64,000 nucleotides of DNA, taken from assembly GCA_015680685.1 (NCBI GenBank), contig MNCI01004353.1:273498-337497 (forward strand), written 5' to 3'. The DNA is from Gnetum montanum. Taxonomy: Eukaryota; Streptophyta; Gnetopsida; Gnetales; Gnetaceae. Shown one piece after another: positions 53,545 through 64,000 of this stretch. Position 1 is the first letter of the stretch. Each line of letters opens with the position of its first letter. The notes beneath the pieces are model-generated. The model had not been told where the DNA came from. It worked only from the letters and a program-made list of their open reading frames with translations, and made no database searches. Made by a program: the position numbers and the translations under genes.

Positions 53545-54673
53545 GTGAGTTTAATTATTTAGGTCTTTCAGATTGAAATTCTGTGGATTTTGCCATTTTG
53601 TCTTTTTGTTTTTAATGGGAAATATGCAGACTGCATGGGGGTACAACTTTGTTGTTGGTTTGATCAATATTTTCAGGTCTTCTCTTGTTTTTTTTTTCTA
53701 AAATAATTAACGGCGATGAAAATAGGTTGTGGGTTTGAATAACCCTGCTGGATATATAAATGTGGAAATAGGTTTTCTTCATGTGTTATTATTATTGGGT
53801 TATTGTTTATGTGGTTTTCTTCTTATTTTTCAATGAGTTCGGTGGGGTTTTCCTCGCCTGTTATTTTAGCGGAAAAATTGATATTCTTTAGTTTTTGTTT
53901 TTAAAATGGGTTTGTTATACTGTACTTAGTTGTGCGCATGTGTTAGTCTATCCTGACAGTCCCATTTTTATTTTTTAACTTTTCAATATTCTTAGTTTTC
54001 TACAGTAATTTTCATTCTACAATAATAAAACTTCGGAGGAATTCGGATTGTATTGGTACTCAGGGTGTATGCATTATTTCTGTTAGTTGGATACTTGTAT
54101 TGTTCAAAGCAAAGTTTGCTCCTGTTTGGGTTGATTTTTCCCTCAAGATATTTTGTTTTCCTTTCTCAATGTCACTGTTTTGATTTTATTTCTGCCTTGG
54201 ATAAAATAGGGGAAAAATCTTGATAATAATACATTTCTTTTCAACGAATATGGAAAAGGGTAGTATTTTACGAAAGAAAAGTAAGGAACGTTGGCAAGGA
54301 AAGGGCCCAATGCTTTGTTTCATATGAAGCCGAAACTGGTGATTTGGTTCCTATACTGGTGTTTTTTTTTTACATTCCTGTTTTGGTAATTATTTAACAA
54401 ACTGAACTGTCATGTGGGCGAAAGATGTAAAAAACTTTCCAACAATAAACTAAATACAAAGTTCAGTGCAACTTGCTAGTTCTTTTCAAAGTTCAGTTGG
54501 ACGAAAAATTAGTCCCAATAATGCATATCCATAGGCATTGGTCTGATTTATTCACTTGATGCCATAGCTGGATCAGGCTCCAAGGTTTTTATGGATTGTT
54601 ATAATAAACACAGAATTCAATTTCGTTCACATATTTAGCTGACTTTAAACGCTTTTCCAAAAATTTATTGCAG
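53545..54673 (+). other. Probable 5' UTR intron
   Basis: T-rich, typical of a plant intron. GTGAGT at the left and TTATTGCAG at the right. No other feature is seen. Confidence 0.4.
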
Positions 54674-54792
54674 GTCTGAAGTCTATCACATCATCTGTTG
54701 AGTCACTAGAAAGGTTCTGCAATTTAAATTTCTATTACTGAGAAATTGTTCTATATCAGCCTGTTACAAGCAATCTTCTGTCCTTAGCCTAG

Positions 54793-57700
54793 ATGGACAT
54801 ACATTCCACTAGGAAAAGCAGCGTAAGCAGCAGTGCTAATAATAATAATAATAATAATAATCGGGCATCATGCTCGGTTCCTAATGAATTGGGCCGAGAA
54901 GCCAAACCTTCTCCTTATCAGAAAAGGTTTGGGTTGCCTAGGATCACTGCTGCCAGACCCAAACATGTTCCAGACAGGGAGATAGGAGAAACATCCAAAG
55001 TAAGTGAGCGTGCTGGATCTAGCAGCAGCAGCAGGTATATTTCAAGGAAATCAACTTCTTCAGTTTCTAGTGCAGGTTCTTCTAGCTCGTCAATTACCTC
55101 CAAAAGGACTCGCAAGATGAGACTAGATTCTTCTAACCAACCCAGTTCGTCTCAGACTGCTTCTATGGAATTCAGCCAGACAGGGCAAGTGGGATCGTCA
55201 TTATTTAAGAACAAAGTAAGGTGCAGAAGCATTTCTGGTCAGGCAGAATCGGCAAATTTAGCAACCTCATCAAAGGAAATAGCTCATGAGGTTGGGTTTG
55301 TCCGAGGCACGGCTGCAGCTGCAACTTCCTCGAGGAACGATGTCCATTATGAAAGCTCCTCTGTTAAAGAACACGGGAACAATCTACTATCAAAGTTTGT
55401 TAGCACTGGTGATCTTGATTCCATTGTTTCTAATGATCAGTTGTACAAAGATCAAGAACACATTTTGGCAAAACCAGATGAAAACGAGACTGAAGGATTG
55501 GAAGCTGATGTTCGTTTAAGGCCCGTGATTGTCTCCACTGATATGGGATCCTCATCAATCAATTGTGCCAACCCATATAGCAGTGCTGTTCCTAACCCTG
55601 AAGAGTATTTTGACATGGATGTCTCTACAGGCAGTGATTCCTCTTTGCATTGTAACCATTTTCTGAACCATACACCTCAAGTTCATGGTAGGCCATCTAG
55701 AAGAATTTCATTGGGGAATCGGGATACATCTTCTGCAAGGCTAGATGATGATGTGAATAATTCTTTTATAAACGTGGCTACACAAAGAGGTTCACCTTCC
55801 AAAAACACAGTTCCTGATTTAACAGGCATTGATGAGGAATTTGTCAGCTTATCTTCAGCCACACCTTTCTTGGACCATGCAGATGTCTCTCCTATAAGGC
55901 TGGATAATGCGATGAATTCCTATAGACTTGTTTCTACAGGTAGTGTTTTACCAGTTAGGGACACAGTTCCTGATTTTCTAGTTTCGTCTACTAGTTCACA
56001 ATTGGTGACAAATGAAGCACACATTTCCCAGTTATGCAATGTAACCAGTAGGCATCATGATAATGGATTTGCCTATGGGTTATCACCTGATGCAGTTCCA
56101 TTGAGTAGTGTTTCTTCATCATCACAAGAACATGTCATTGACCAGACTGGAAACAGAAGAGTTAGCCAAACCAGATCATTAACTGACAACCACTTAACAA
56201 TGAGGAGGAATCCTTCAAAGCTTCCAGTAGCAAGTCACACAGCTGCATCATCATCATCTCATAGGTCCAACAGGACTCCAGGAGAAGTGGGTCTGCGTGC
56301 AACTGGCACAACAAGGACACATACAAATGCTGCTGCTTCTAGAAGAACTATTCGTGCCACTCACCCATCAACATGGTGTGCAAGTGGGATATCAGGAGAG
56401 GAAATTGTGGAATCAAGGAGGACAGCCGAAAGCAGCAGTAGCCATAGGAATCTGCCAATGTTAGGCCAAGTTGGACAGAATAGTAAAAGGGAGGAGATAA
56501 TAGCCTTAGGAGGATCTATGAGGAGCCGAAATCGATCTGGTGGTGTCCTTAGGCTTGATGAAGGTTCACATGGAGATTCCTCTACATCTGGGCAGAGAAC
56601 AAGTCGAATTGTCTCTGGAAGTACTAGAAGAGGGGGAGTGCAAAATGGATTTTCTGGTGGGCAGATTCATGAATCATCTAGGTTTTCAAGAAGGCTTGTT
56701 AATCCCTTTACTGAACCGTATGTGAGTTGTTATGATTTGCGCTCAGAAGATGATATTGTGAACTATGCCCATGTTGGGTCAAGTGAGGCAGCAACTCCTA
56801 GAGGACTTCAAATGCTTTCAGCCTTAGCAAGTAGTAACCAGCGACACAGAAATTCAAGGCGGTTGGCAACATCATCACCATTTGTTGGCTCAAGTAATCC
56901 AGTCCCCAACCTGTTTCCTTCATCTAGGTCTGTTTCTCCTGCGTCATCAGAAACATCAAGTTTATCAAGTTTATTTGATGGGTTTGAAAATGTGAGATCA
57001 AGGGAAGCCGCAGAGGATACTCTTGGACTGCCCATTCTTCTTCATTCTGAAGGTAGCGGACATAGAGCATTTCATGCCCTCTCCATTGATGGTGACAGTC
57101 AAACACGATTTACCATAGCCGGACTCGAAGAGGTATCAAATTAGTTGTTACACAAAATGAGGTTATTATACATATGTCTTGGGTTTTTAGGAAACTAGTG
57201 GGTTTGATCTGATTACATGCATTGGAGATGGTACAAAAGTTCTGAATATGTTTTTCATCCAGTTTTTATAATGTCTATGCGCTTACTGTTAATTTATTTT
57301 AATCAGACACTTCCATTCTTCTGTCCAAAGCTGCCTTGTCATGTTCGGGAATAATAAACCCCATGTACCAACCTTTGTATTTTAGTTTTCTATGACATCA
57401 TTGCTTTGTTTTTGCGACACCGTGAATTCTTTCTCATACTATTTCCTTTATGGTTATTCAAAAATAGAATTTGTTTAGGTTAAGAGTGTTTTCCTGGTGT
57501 TTCCTCTTGCTATTCGCTAATAGATGCTTTCTAACATGGTCAAAATGCTTTTCAGATATTATTAGCTCTGGAACATATTCAACAAGATCAAGAACTTACG
57601 TATGAGGTATTTTAATCAGTTTTTTCATTTGATTAATATATTTACAGCTGGGTCATTCTATCTGGACAAAGTTTTGTTTTTCAAAAATTTTAAGACATTT

Positions 57701-58453
57701 ATTATTTGCTTGAATAGCAAGTGTTAATGCTAGAAGCAAACTTGTTTAGTGGAGGGCTGAGTTTCCATGATCAACACAGTGACATGCGACTTGATATTGA
57801 CAACATGTCCTATGAGGTTTGCTTTAATTGCCACCTATTTGATTGAAAAGTAGCATAAAAATAAAATCAATCATGTCAATGTTTTTATGATAACATTTTT
57901 TCCCGTGCAGGAATTATTGGCTTTGGAAGAGCGAATTGGAAGTGTTAGCACAGGGCTTTCAGAAGATGCAATTTCAAAGTGTTTATCGAAATCTTCTTAT
58001 GTTTCTAATGTATCTACAATCCATCTGGGTTCTCAAGAAAGTGAAGTGAAATGCTGCATCTGCCAGGTAAATTCAAGTGTTTTGCAACTCTCGAGGCGCT
58101 TCGTATATTAGGGTAGTTACTACAAACATTCCATTGTAAATTGGATCATTATTATTGGGTATTGAACGTTTGAAATGTTCCTTCTGTATTTAGAATTTGA
58201 AATCAAGTTCACATGCTGGGGTTTTTTATTTCGATGATTTTTCATTATTTCAGCGTCATGGAAGTGCAAGAAGTTTAAATAGCATTGATGATTTGTCATT
58301 AAGAAATGTTTTATTACTGCTGTGCAGGAAGAATATCAAGATAATGATGAACTTGGCAGGTTAAAATGTGAACATAGTTACCATACTGATTGCATTAGAC
58401 AATGGTTGCTTCAGAAAAATCAATGTCCTATCTGTAAAGCTGCAGCTGCTTGA
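54793..58453 (+). CDS. RING-H2 E3 ubiquitin ligase, MBR1/MBR2-like
   Basis: A likely E3 ligase that passes ubiquitin from an E2 enzyme to target proteins. Coding exons are 54793-57132, 57556-57606, 57718-57816, 57911-58066 and 58328-58453. All introns are GT-AG in phase 0, giving 923 residues with no stop or frameshift. The first 780 residues are Ser-rich and probably disordered, with a poly-Asn run from an AAT repeat (54838-54861) and a conserved-looking KPSPYQKRFGLPRI. The end is diagnostic: RLDIDNMSYEELLALEERIG, then a C3H2C3 RING-H2 at residues about 878-915 (CCIC, x14, CEH, xxH, xxC, x10, CPIC) with WLLQKNQCPICKAA. This pairing occurs in the Arabidopsis MBR1/MBR2 and RHG1A family, where MBR proteins act on the Mediator subunit MED25 in flowering control. 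The target here is unknown. The start is the first ATG after in-frame stops. Confidence 0.9.
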
Positions 58454-58670
58454 AACAGCAACGAGTTGTCTATTACAATTCATTGCTTCATTTCTTATGG
58501 CATTCTTGTTCCTTGCACATCCTCGGTTTAAATACAGCCTGGATGTGGATGTGGGTCTGTAAATTCTTGAAACGATGTTAACCGAATTCATGTTAGGACA
58601 AGATTAGATTTTTCTTTATAAACATTAAAGATTCAAGAAATAAATTTTAAAGTCCTTTCAGAATTTCAAA
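58454..58670 (+). terminator. 3' UTR and polyadenylation region of the RING-H2 gene
   Basis: Follows the TGA at 58451-58453. AATAAA occurs near 58636 (AAGAAATAAATTTTAAAG). The 3' end probably lies within the next 30 bases; inferred from sequence only. Confidence 0.4.
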
Positions 58671-58989
58671 AAATAAAATTGGCGGTCTCTGGATTCTGGA
58701 TTGACGCTTTACAATGAAGATGTTCGCTTTTTGTCCTAGTTTTTAAATGTGAAGATCCACACATGATGTTTGACTGTTATAATAGACATTTTTCAAGGGG
58801 AAGTTAATTTTGTTACGTTAAATTCCATGTGGATAATATATCATACTTGGAGTGGAGAGGAAAGTGCTCTTTAGGTATATTGTGGATTTCTTATTTAATA
58901 CAATAGGTTATATTTGTTAATTTCGGAGTTGACATTTTTAGTAACTTTTTGTAGCATGGGTTGTTCTTGGTCTTTGACCAACTATTAAT
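58671..58989. other. Intergenic, nothing recognised
   Basis: AT-rich sequence downstream of the RING-H2 gene with no coding or repeat signal that I can name. Confidence 0.4.
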
Positions 58990-59205
58990 CGTACCGAAGG
59001 GCATAGTGCCTACAATTTTCATCTTCAGAATCAATCCATTCGATATTTTACAGGGAAAGATTCTTTGGGAAGGGCATGGTTCCCAAAATTTTCCTCTTTA
59101 AAATTAATCTATTCGATGTTAGGAAGGGCATGGTTTCCAAATCTTTAGAATCAATCTATTCAGTACACGGAAGGGCGTAGTTCCCAAAATTTTATATCAA
59201 AGGAA
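58990..59205. repeat. Imperfect tandem repeats of about 60-70 bp
   Basis: Three to four units share GAAGGGCATGGTTCCCAAA followed by TTTTC and AATCAATCTATTCGAT (starts near 58996, 59078, 59124 and 59170). Copies vary in length. No known repeat family is recognised. Confidence 0.55.
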
Positions 59206-60528
59206 AAGATTCTTTTGATCAAATTACAGATACATGTGATATTTGAAAGAGGCCATTTCTTAAAAGTTGCAACTTGCGATAGTTGAAACGATAAACATTC
59301 AGGACTTTCTATTTGGAAATATAAGCGGGATGTTTGAAACCAGGAACATTCAGGACCAGCGACAGATAATGTTAAGGGGCTATATGGAAAGATGATATGT
59401 CAGGGTCCCGAGTAATATGTGAGAGCATTTGGAGAATATTTGTTTGTCATTATTTGACATTTTACATTTCTTCGAAATGTTCCCAGTAATATTGGAAAGA
59501 GTACATAATGTTAGGATAAACATTTTTGTTCACGCTTTTGAAAGCATGCAAGCTCAAATGCAGATTTTCGTGTATTTGTGCGCACCTCAACTTGGTTGAA
59601 TTAGAAGTTTGACTAAAAAAGGCTTGACTTGGACTTAAGGTTCTAGAATGTTTGACTCAAAAGAGACTCGACTTGCACTTAGGATTATAGCATTATAAAA
59701 TGGTATCAGATGAGATAAAGATGCAACAATTGCAGCTGCTTAGATGGCTTTGACAAGGTGAGACAATGAGTTTATAAACAAAGGTTGTTACATCATTATT
59801 GCAGGAAAGTTATCAAAAGGAATACCATGGAAAACATGGGAAAAAAATTGATCTAACATGATTTTAATAAGCAACAAATAAACAAAGAATTTAGCTCTTC
59901 GGTGGATGGTTAAAAAGAAAAAAAAAGAAGGTTGTGTAATTGACCTCATTTTGTTGGTACAAGGCTCGGATGATGATAATACAATGGTATTAGATGAGTT
60001 TTGTAGGGGTGTTGACCCAAAAAATTGAATAATAATATTAAAAAAAATTTAGAGTACATTAGATCATTGAAGAGAGAGTCTAAAGATAAAAAGCCTAATG
60101 ACTTTGTAAATGCCTTTTATGTTTTTATCTTTACAACCAATCTTGAAAAACTTCTTTTTTAGGTAAGAAAATCAGGCTATGCCCTTATTTAGAAACATTA
60201 TCACAGGTTTTTATTTTTTACTAAAGAATTTCTTGTTCCCTCATAGGTTTTCACTTTTTACTAAAGGGTTTCTTGCAGTGATTGAATAAGTGGTGCTTAA
60301 GTGCCCCCATTAGGTGTTTGCAATTTCGAGAAAAGACTGCACCAATTTAGAGCTGCCACCATTTTTCTAGTGACTCTATGTGACTAACACACCCAATCTT
60401 TGTGTTGTGACAAAGTGGCGATAGATTTTATAAAATGGCACATGAGTTTTAGTGGAGGTAACTGCCCCATATGGACGGCCTACATGAATTTAATTTCTAA
60501 TGGACGTAATTGTGGGCTTTGATACGAG
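59206..60528. other. Relic repeats, no intact gene
   Basis: AT-rich. Includes TGGTATCAGATGAG at 59701, resembling the tRNA-Met primer site of Copia elements but without an LTR edge, and TTAGAGCTGCCACCA near 60338, similar to leader words of other plant LTR elements. A short duplication of TTTTTACTAAAG lies at 60217 and 60257. Nothing is complete enough to name. Confidence 0.3.
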
Positions 60529-60586
60529 TTCAACGGTAACACCTAAGATATTATTGGGTTCAACGGCAACACCTAAGATATCAAGG
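60529..60586. repeat. 30-bp tandem duplication
   Basis: TTCAACGGTAACACCTAAGA (from 60529) recurs as TTCAACGGCAACACCTAAGA (from 60559), a period of 30 bp with one C/T difference in the shown part. Confidence 0.8.
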
Positions 60587-62790
60587 ATCACTTCAATTGA
60601 ATGCAGAGTCAATCTTTATATTCCAACATTTCACTTTCATTTAATGCAAAAAGTTAGGGTTAAGGCCATCATATTTTTAAAATTTGCATTTTCCATTTTC
60701 CTTACACTTATGTTGACAGCATGATGTTACACTTGCACTTGAGAAAGGTTCAACATCAATTTTCTAGTTGGGTATGAGATTTTTATGTTCTCCTTTTTAC
60801 ACTTGTGATATTATTTTATTAAAATATTTAAAGTTTTTGATGTTGTGTGAGTTCGTTGTCATCCACTATAAAAAAGTGGGTATATTTGTAATTTGTTGTT
60901 CATAATATATCCACAAGTTTTTTGGATAGTATGCTGTCTAGGTAACTTTACGAACATGAATATTTGTGCAGCACAACTAGCATTTGTATTTCATTTTCAA
61001 AACCATAGTAGACTACACAACTTTGGAATAAGGTGAAAGCCATGGCATCCAAGTTGCTTCGAGACTTGGAATTGTAGGCAGGCCTTACATCATTATGGAT
61101 TTTTTGCTTGTTATGTTCTGTATATTTTGTACAAACATGGGAAATCTAATCATAAAGCACGCAATTTAACAAATGATGCCTAGTGTTGTATGTTACAGTT
61201 AATGCTTTGTTTAGTTTTAATAAGAAGCTTGATCAATGCCTTACATAAATGCCTTGAAATTTCTTTTCAACAATCATTGAACCAATCAAATTCAATCAAA
61301 GGTTATCATTAATATAATGTTAAAATCCCAAATATACTATGTTCTTATGAGTTTTTTAAATTTCCAATTATGAATTCTATTGTGTCTCAAAGTTATTTCA
61401 GTTGACACATTTCCTGAGAAAATTTGTTGAAACAAGAAATTCTTGGTTAAATCTTTGGAAAATAATTACTTGGCCTCTAGCAAAATTAATCCAAAGAAAA
61501 TTTCTTAGTTACTGCAACAATCTTATATAAGTCGATAGTGTTAATTGCCCCACATTTTAACTCTGTAAGTTTGATAATTTTTGCACAATAATTAAACATC
61601 CATTCATAATGAATCTCATTCTCTTCTAGAGCAATTAACAACTAATTTATTGAATTTTTTCAATAAAGTATTTAATATGCATTTGCTTAATTAGATTTAC
61701 CTATTTGGCGTTTTTGCACTCTAAGGTTCTGTTGGTCATGATACTTATTCAATAGTTACCAAGTATTTTAACCCAACCAATTTTAATCAACTTGTTGGTC
61801 ATGAATTTTTGTATATTTAACTACATTTATAATTATTTTAAATTTTTTAAATCCAATTCTTTGATCGACTATTTGATCGATTATTTGACGACTAGCCGAC
61901 TCCAACTCCTTTACGAAGATGTTGACTATGACCTAAATCCAACAACTTAAACACTAGTTTCTTGTAAAGAGAAGGAGAAAATCTCTCAAAGAAAAAAGAA
62001 TATGTCAATAAGAGATAATGAATAAATAGCAACAAATGTTAAAAGTTTTTCATTCTCCAAAACAAATAAAAAAGTTATTATTATTATTGTAGAAAACAAA
62101 TTAATTTTTTAGCTTTTATTGGGAACTTTTTTGCTTAAAGTTGTAATTGAACAATGACATCTTTGAGAATCTGGTATTTGACATCTAATGACAGGTCTTA
62201 GTTATGCTTTTGCTACTAAAAAATAATTGAACATTGAAGCTTCCAAATAGAAAGAACAAGTGGTTAAAGACAACTCCAAATGTAAAGAAATGAAGTAGAC
62301 AAAGTAGGTTGATTACTAAAAATGATTTTATTGATGCTTGGTTGAAAGTTGTTACAAATTTTGGATGTCTATTTCCAAACGTGCTAAGCAATAAAACACT
62401 CAAAGAATTAAAAAAAAAAAAAGAACCACGATAAAATGAGTCTTCACTTTTAGAAAGAGTACATTGAGAAGAAACATTTCCCATATAATTAAAATGAGTG
62501 TTGATAAAAAGATCATGAAGTATAAGACCCTATAAAAAAATACAAATATTAGGAGATGCAAGCTCTCTCCAAATATTTTTCATTTTTCTCATCTAAAAGT
62601 ACAATGACAATTGCAATTTCTAAGCCTTATTGAATTTGTTATGAACAAAATCATTCTTTGTAATAATCTCATAAACAACTTTCAAATTACAAAGAAAAAC
62701 ATATATGCTATCCTTCCAAAAAAATATATGCTACCCTAAACCCTAAACCTGATTTTTAAGTTATACAATGCAATAAAGCAGGGCAACGAT
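60587..62790. other. AT-rich intergenic DNA
   Basis: No gene is recognised. Open frames (for example 62185-62484 minus) have low-complexity hydrophobic translations and no known domain. Composition is strongly AT-rich up to about 62790, where it shifts abruptly. Confidence 0.4.
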
Positions 62791-62984
62791 TCAATTTGCA
62801 ATCTCGTGTATCTTCTACTGGTGACTGCGCTTTCTGAAGCCTGCAAATGCTGTGTAGCTTAACAGGAAGAAGAAATCGCGTCTGCTGGTACGACGTTCAT
62901 CTTATTAAGAGTTGCAGGGAGTCATGCTATGTTTCTGTTCTGCAAGAGCCGCAGGAGTAGACGCAGACGCAGACGCAGACACCG
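62791..62984 (+). other. Probable 5' leader of the GC-rich LINE
   Basis: Base composition changes from AT-rich to GC-rich within about 100 bp. A hexamer repeat (ACGCAG, three to four copies at 62960-62980) precedes the start codon. The LINE 5' boundary is not sharply defined. Confidence 0.4.
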
Positions 62985-64000
62985 ATGGAGGAGCCAACGC
63001 AGGAGCAGCCGGAGCACCGACAGGCGCTGACACAGACGCAGACGGAGGAGCAGAAGCAGGACCAGCGGGTGGACCCGCAGCAGCCTCCGCTGGCGGACGA
63101 ACCGCGCGGCCAACAAGAACCGCCAGCTGACAGGGGGCCACACCAGCCCAGTGACCTTGCCGAGGGTTGCATTGCGGCCCACTCTCGGGCCGCAGACACT
63201 CTGCGCCTCCAGGTCACCCAGCCCCCCTCGAGGGGGTCCGCACCCTGCAACGAAGCCTCATTGGGCATTTCGTGTCACGGGGTGCGCGGCCACGACTGGA
63301 CCTGGTCAGGCGCTGGGCCCGGGAACAGTGGCAGGTGGGCGAGGTCGGGGTGAGGAGTCTGAACCCCGACCTCATGCTGTTCATCTTTCCCTCCCGGCAA
63401 GCCAGGGACTCGGTCCTGCTGGGGGGCCCATGGTTCTACGACGCGAGGGGATTGGCATTGACCCCCTGGCGACCGGGGGCCCATCGGGAGACCGACCTTT
63501 TTACTAAAGCGCCAGTCTGGGTACGGGTCTCCCGCCTCCCGTGGGAGCTGTGGAACCTAGAGTTTCTGCGACACGTCGCGGATTTTTTCTGGGAGTTCAT
63601 CACCTTTGACCGGGTCACCATGTCCATGGAGTGAATGGGCTTCGCCCGGTTTTGCGTTTGGCGCCCGTTGACAAAAGAGAACCTCATCCGGGAGGTGATT
63701 CTAGAACTCCCTGGAGGGGAGGAGAAACTCGAGGTGACATTTGAGAATCTGGAGATGAAGGACGGCCCCCCGCGCCGCCCGGCCACCCAAGGACCCCTCC
63801 GGGCGGGTTGCGAGCGGTGCGGCAAACCTGGGCACCAGGTGGCCGCTTGTCGCATGCCAAGCCGGGCGCAGCCAAGACCCCAACCTCGACAGCTCTTTGA
63901 AGGCGGGGAATGGTTCACCATGGGCGGCAAAGGCCATTTACGCCTGACCTCCAACGCGCCACCCCACCAGAACCCCCCCAGAAACATGACACCAACAGGC
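62985..64000 (+). pseudogene. GC-rich LINE ORF1 (DUF4283 plus zinc knuckle), truncated by window
   Basis: ORF1 RNA-binding protein of a plant LINE. From ATG 62985 (MEEPTQEQPEHRQALTQTQT) a Gln/Pro-rich N-terminus runs in one frame to about 63225. The frame then shifts, and the DUF4283 domain follows in the next frame: LQRSLIGHF, LDLVRRWAREQWQVG, LMLFIFPSRQARDSVLLGGP and VWVRVSRLPWELWN (63242-63600). An in-frame TGA at 63632 probably replaces CGA (MSMExMGFARFCVW). A zinc knuckle CERCGKPGHQVAAC (CX2CX4HX4C) lies at 63809-63850. The gene runs past the window edge. It is far more GC-rich than the LINE at 17653-51520, so it belongs to a different subfamily. With only two lesions it is much younger. 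Confidence 0.8.

Noticed and set aside
59695-60170. Possible Copia element starting with a TGGTATCAGATGAG primer site
   Set aside because: No LTR end precedes it, no gag or RT motif follows, and no target duplication was found. The 14-base match alone is too weak.
62185-62484. 99-codon hydrophobic frame on the minus strand
   Set aside because: Phe/Leu-rich translation of a poly(A)/AT-rich stretch. No start context, no similarity and no neighbouring exons.
63436-63987. 183-codon minus-strand open frame, and other overlapping frames at 62905-63937
   Set aside because: GC-rich DNA has few stops in any frame. The plus-strand DUF4283 and zinc knuckle explain the region.

Overview
This window is nuclear DNA from a flowering or other seed plant with a repeat-dense genome. 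The evidence is plant Ty3/gypsy lineages (Athila-like and Tat), plant-type LINEs with a DUF4283 ORF1, short GT-AG introns, and one plant RING-H2 ubiquitin ligase gene of the MBR1/MBR2 type. There is nothing bacterial, plasmid or organellar here. I cannot name the species.

Layout. 1-5827: the 3' part of a decayed Athila-like element (+), with RT, RNase H and integrase, a polypurine tract and its 3' LTR. 5828-8018: AT-rich spacer with old repeats. 8019-14977: a complete relative on the minus strand that keeps gag, protease, both LTRs, a tRNA-Asp-type primer site and the target duplication ATAAG, but has lost RT-RNase H-integrase. 14978-17700: old repeats, including a tRNA-derived SINE and an LTR-like promoter region.

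17700-51520 was one LINE that has been blown apart by nested insertions. An Athila-like gag-only element (target duplication AACTT, 18268-45771, minus) sits in LINE ORF1. Its 5' LTR is split by a large Tat-lineage element (ACTAG, 26598-45309, minus). The 5' LTR of that Tat element is in turn split by a solo LTR of the Athila-like family (AAGGT, 43415-44304). A further solo LTR (CCTAG, 46379-47241) sits farther along the LINE. All these duplications were read directly from the sequence and fix the order of events.

The most unusual object is at 33520-38173. Between the protease and reverse transcriptase parts of the Tat element, on the strand opposite to its gag-pol, lies a decayed gene with eight exons, seven GT-AG introns in compatible reading phases, its own TATA box and GA tract, an acidic stretch and a hydrophilic tail. 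The surrounding Athila-like element carries a separate accessory reading frame (19254-22330) with a transposon-associated domain, a coiled coil and an apparent LTR-derived promoter upstream. Other unexplained structure includes palindrome clusters just upstream of the TATA box in every LTR of the Athila-like family, TAGCG/GCTAC word clusters in the Tat LTR and antisense-gene introns, and GCTAGTTT-type tandem arrays at three module boundaries of the Tat element.

51520-62780 is host-like sequence, with a RING-H2 E3 ligase gene (five coding exons, 923 residues, intact) at 54793-58453. From about 62800 base composition jumps to very GC-rich where the ORF1 of another LINE begins and runs off the right edge. 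Nearly all element genes are broken by stops and frameshifts. Many stops are TAG or TGA where CAG or CGA would be expected, as produced by loss of methylated cytosine.
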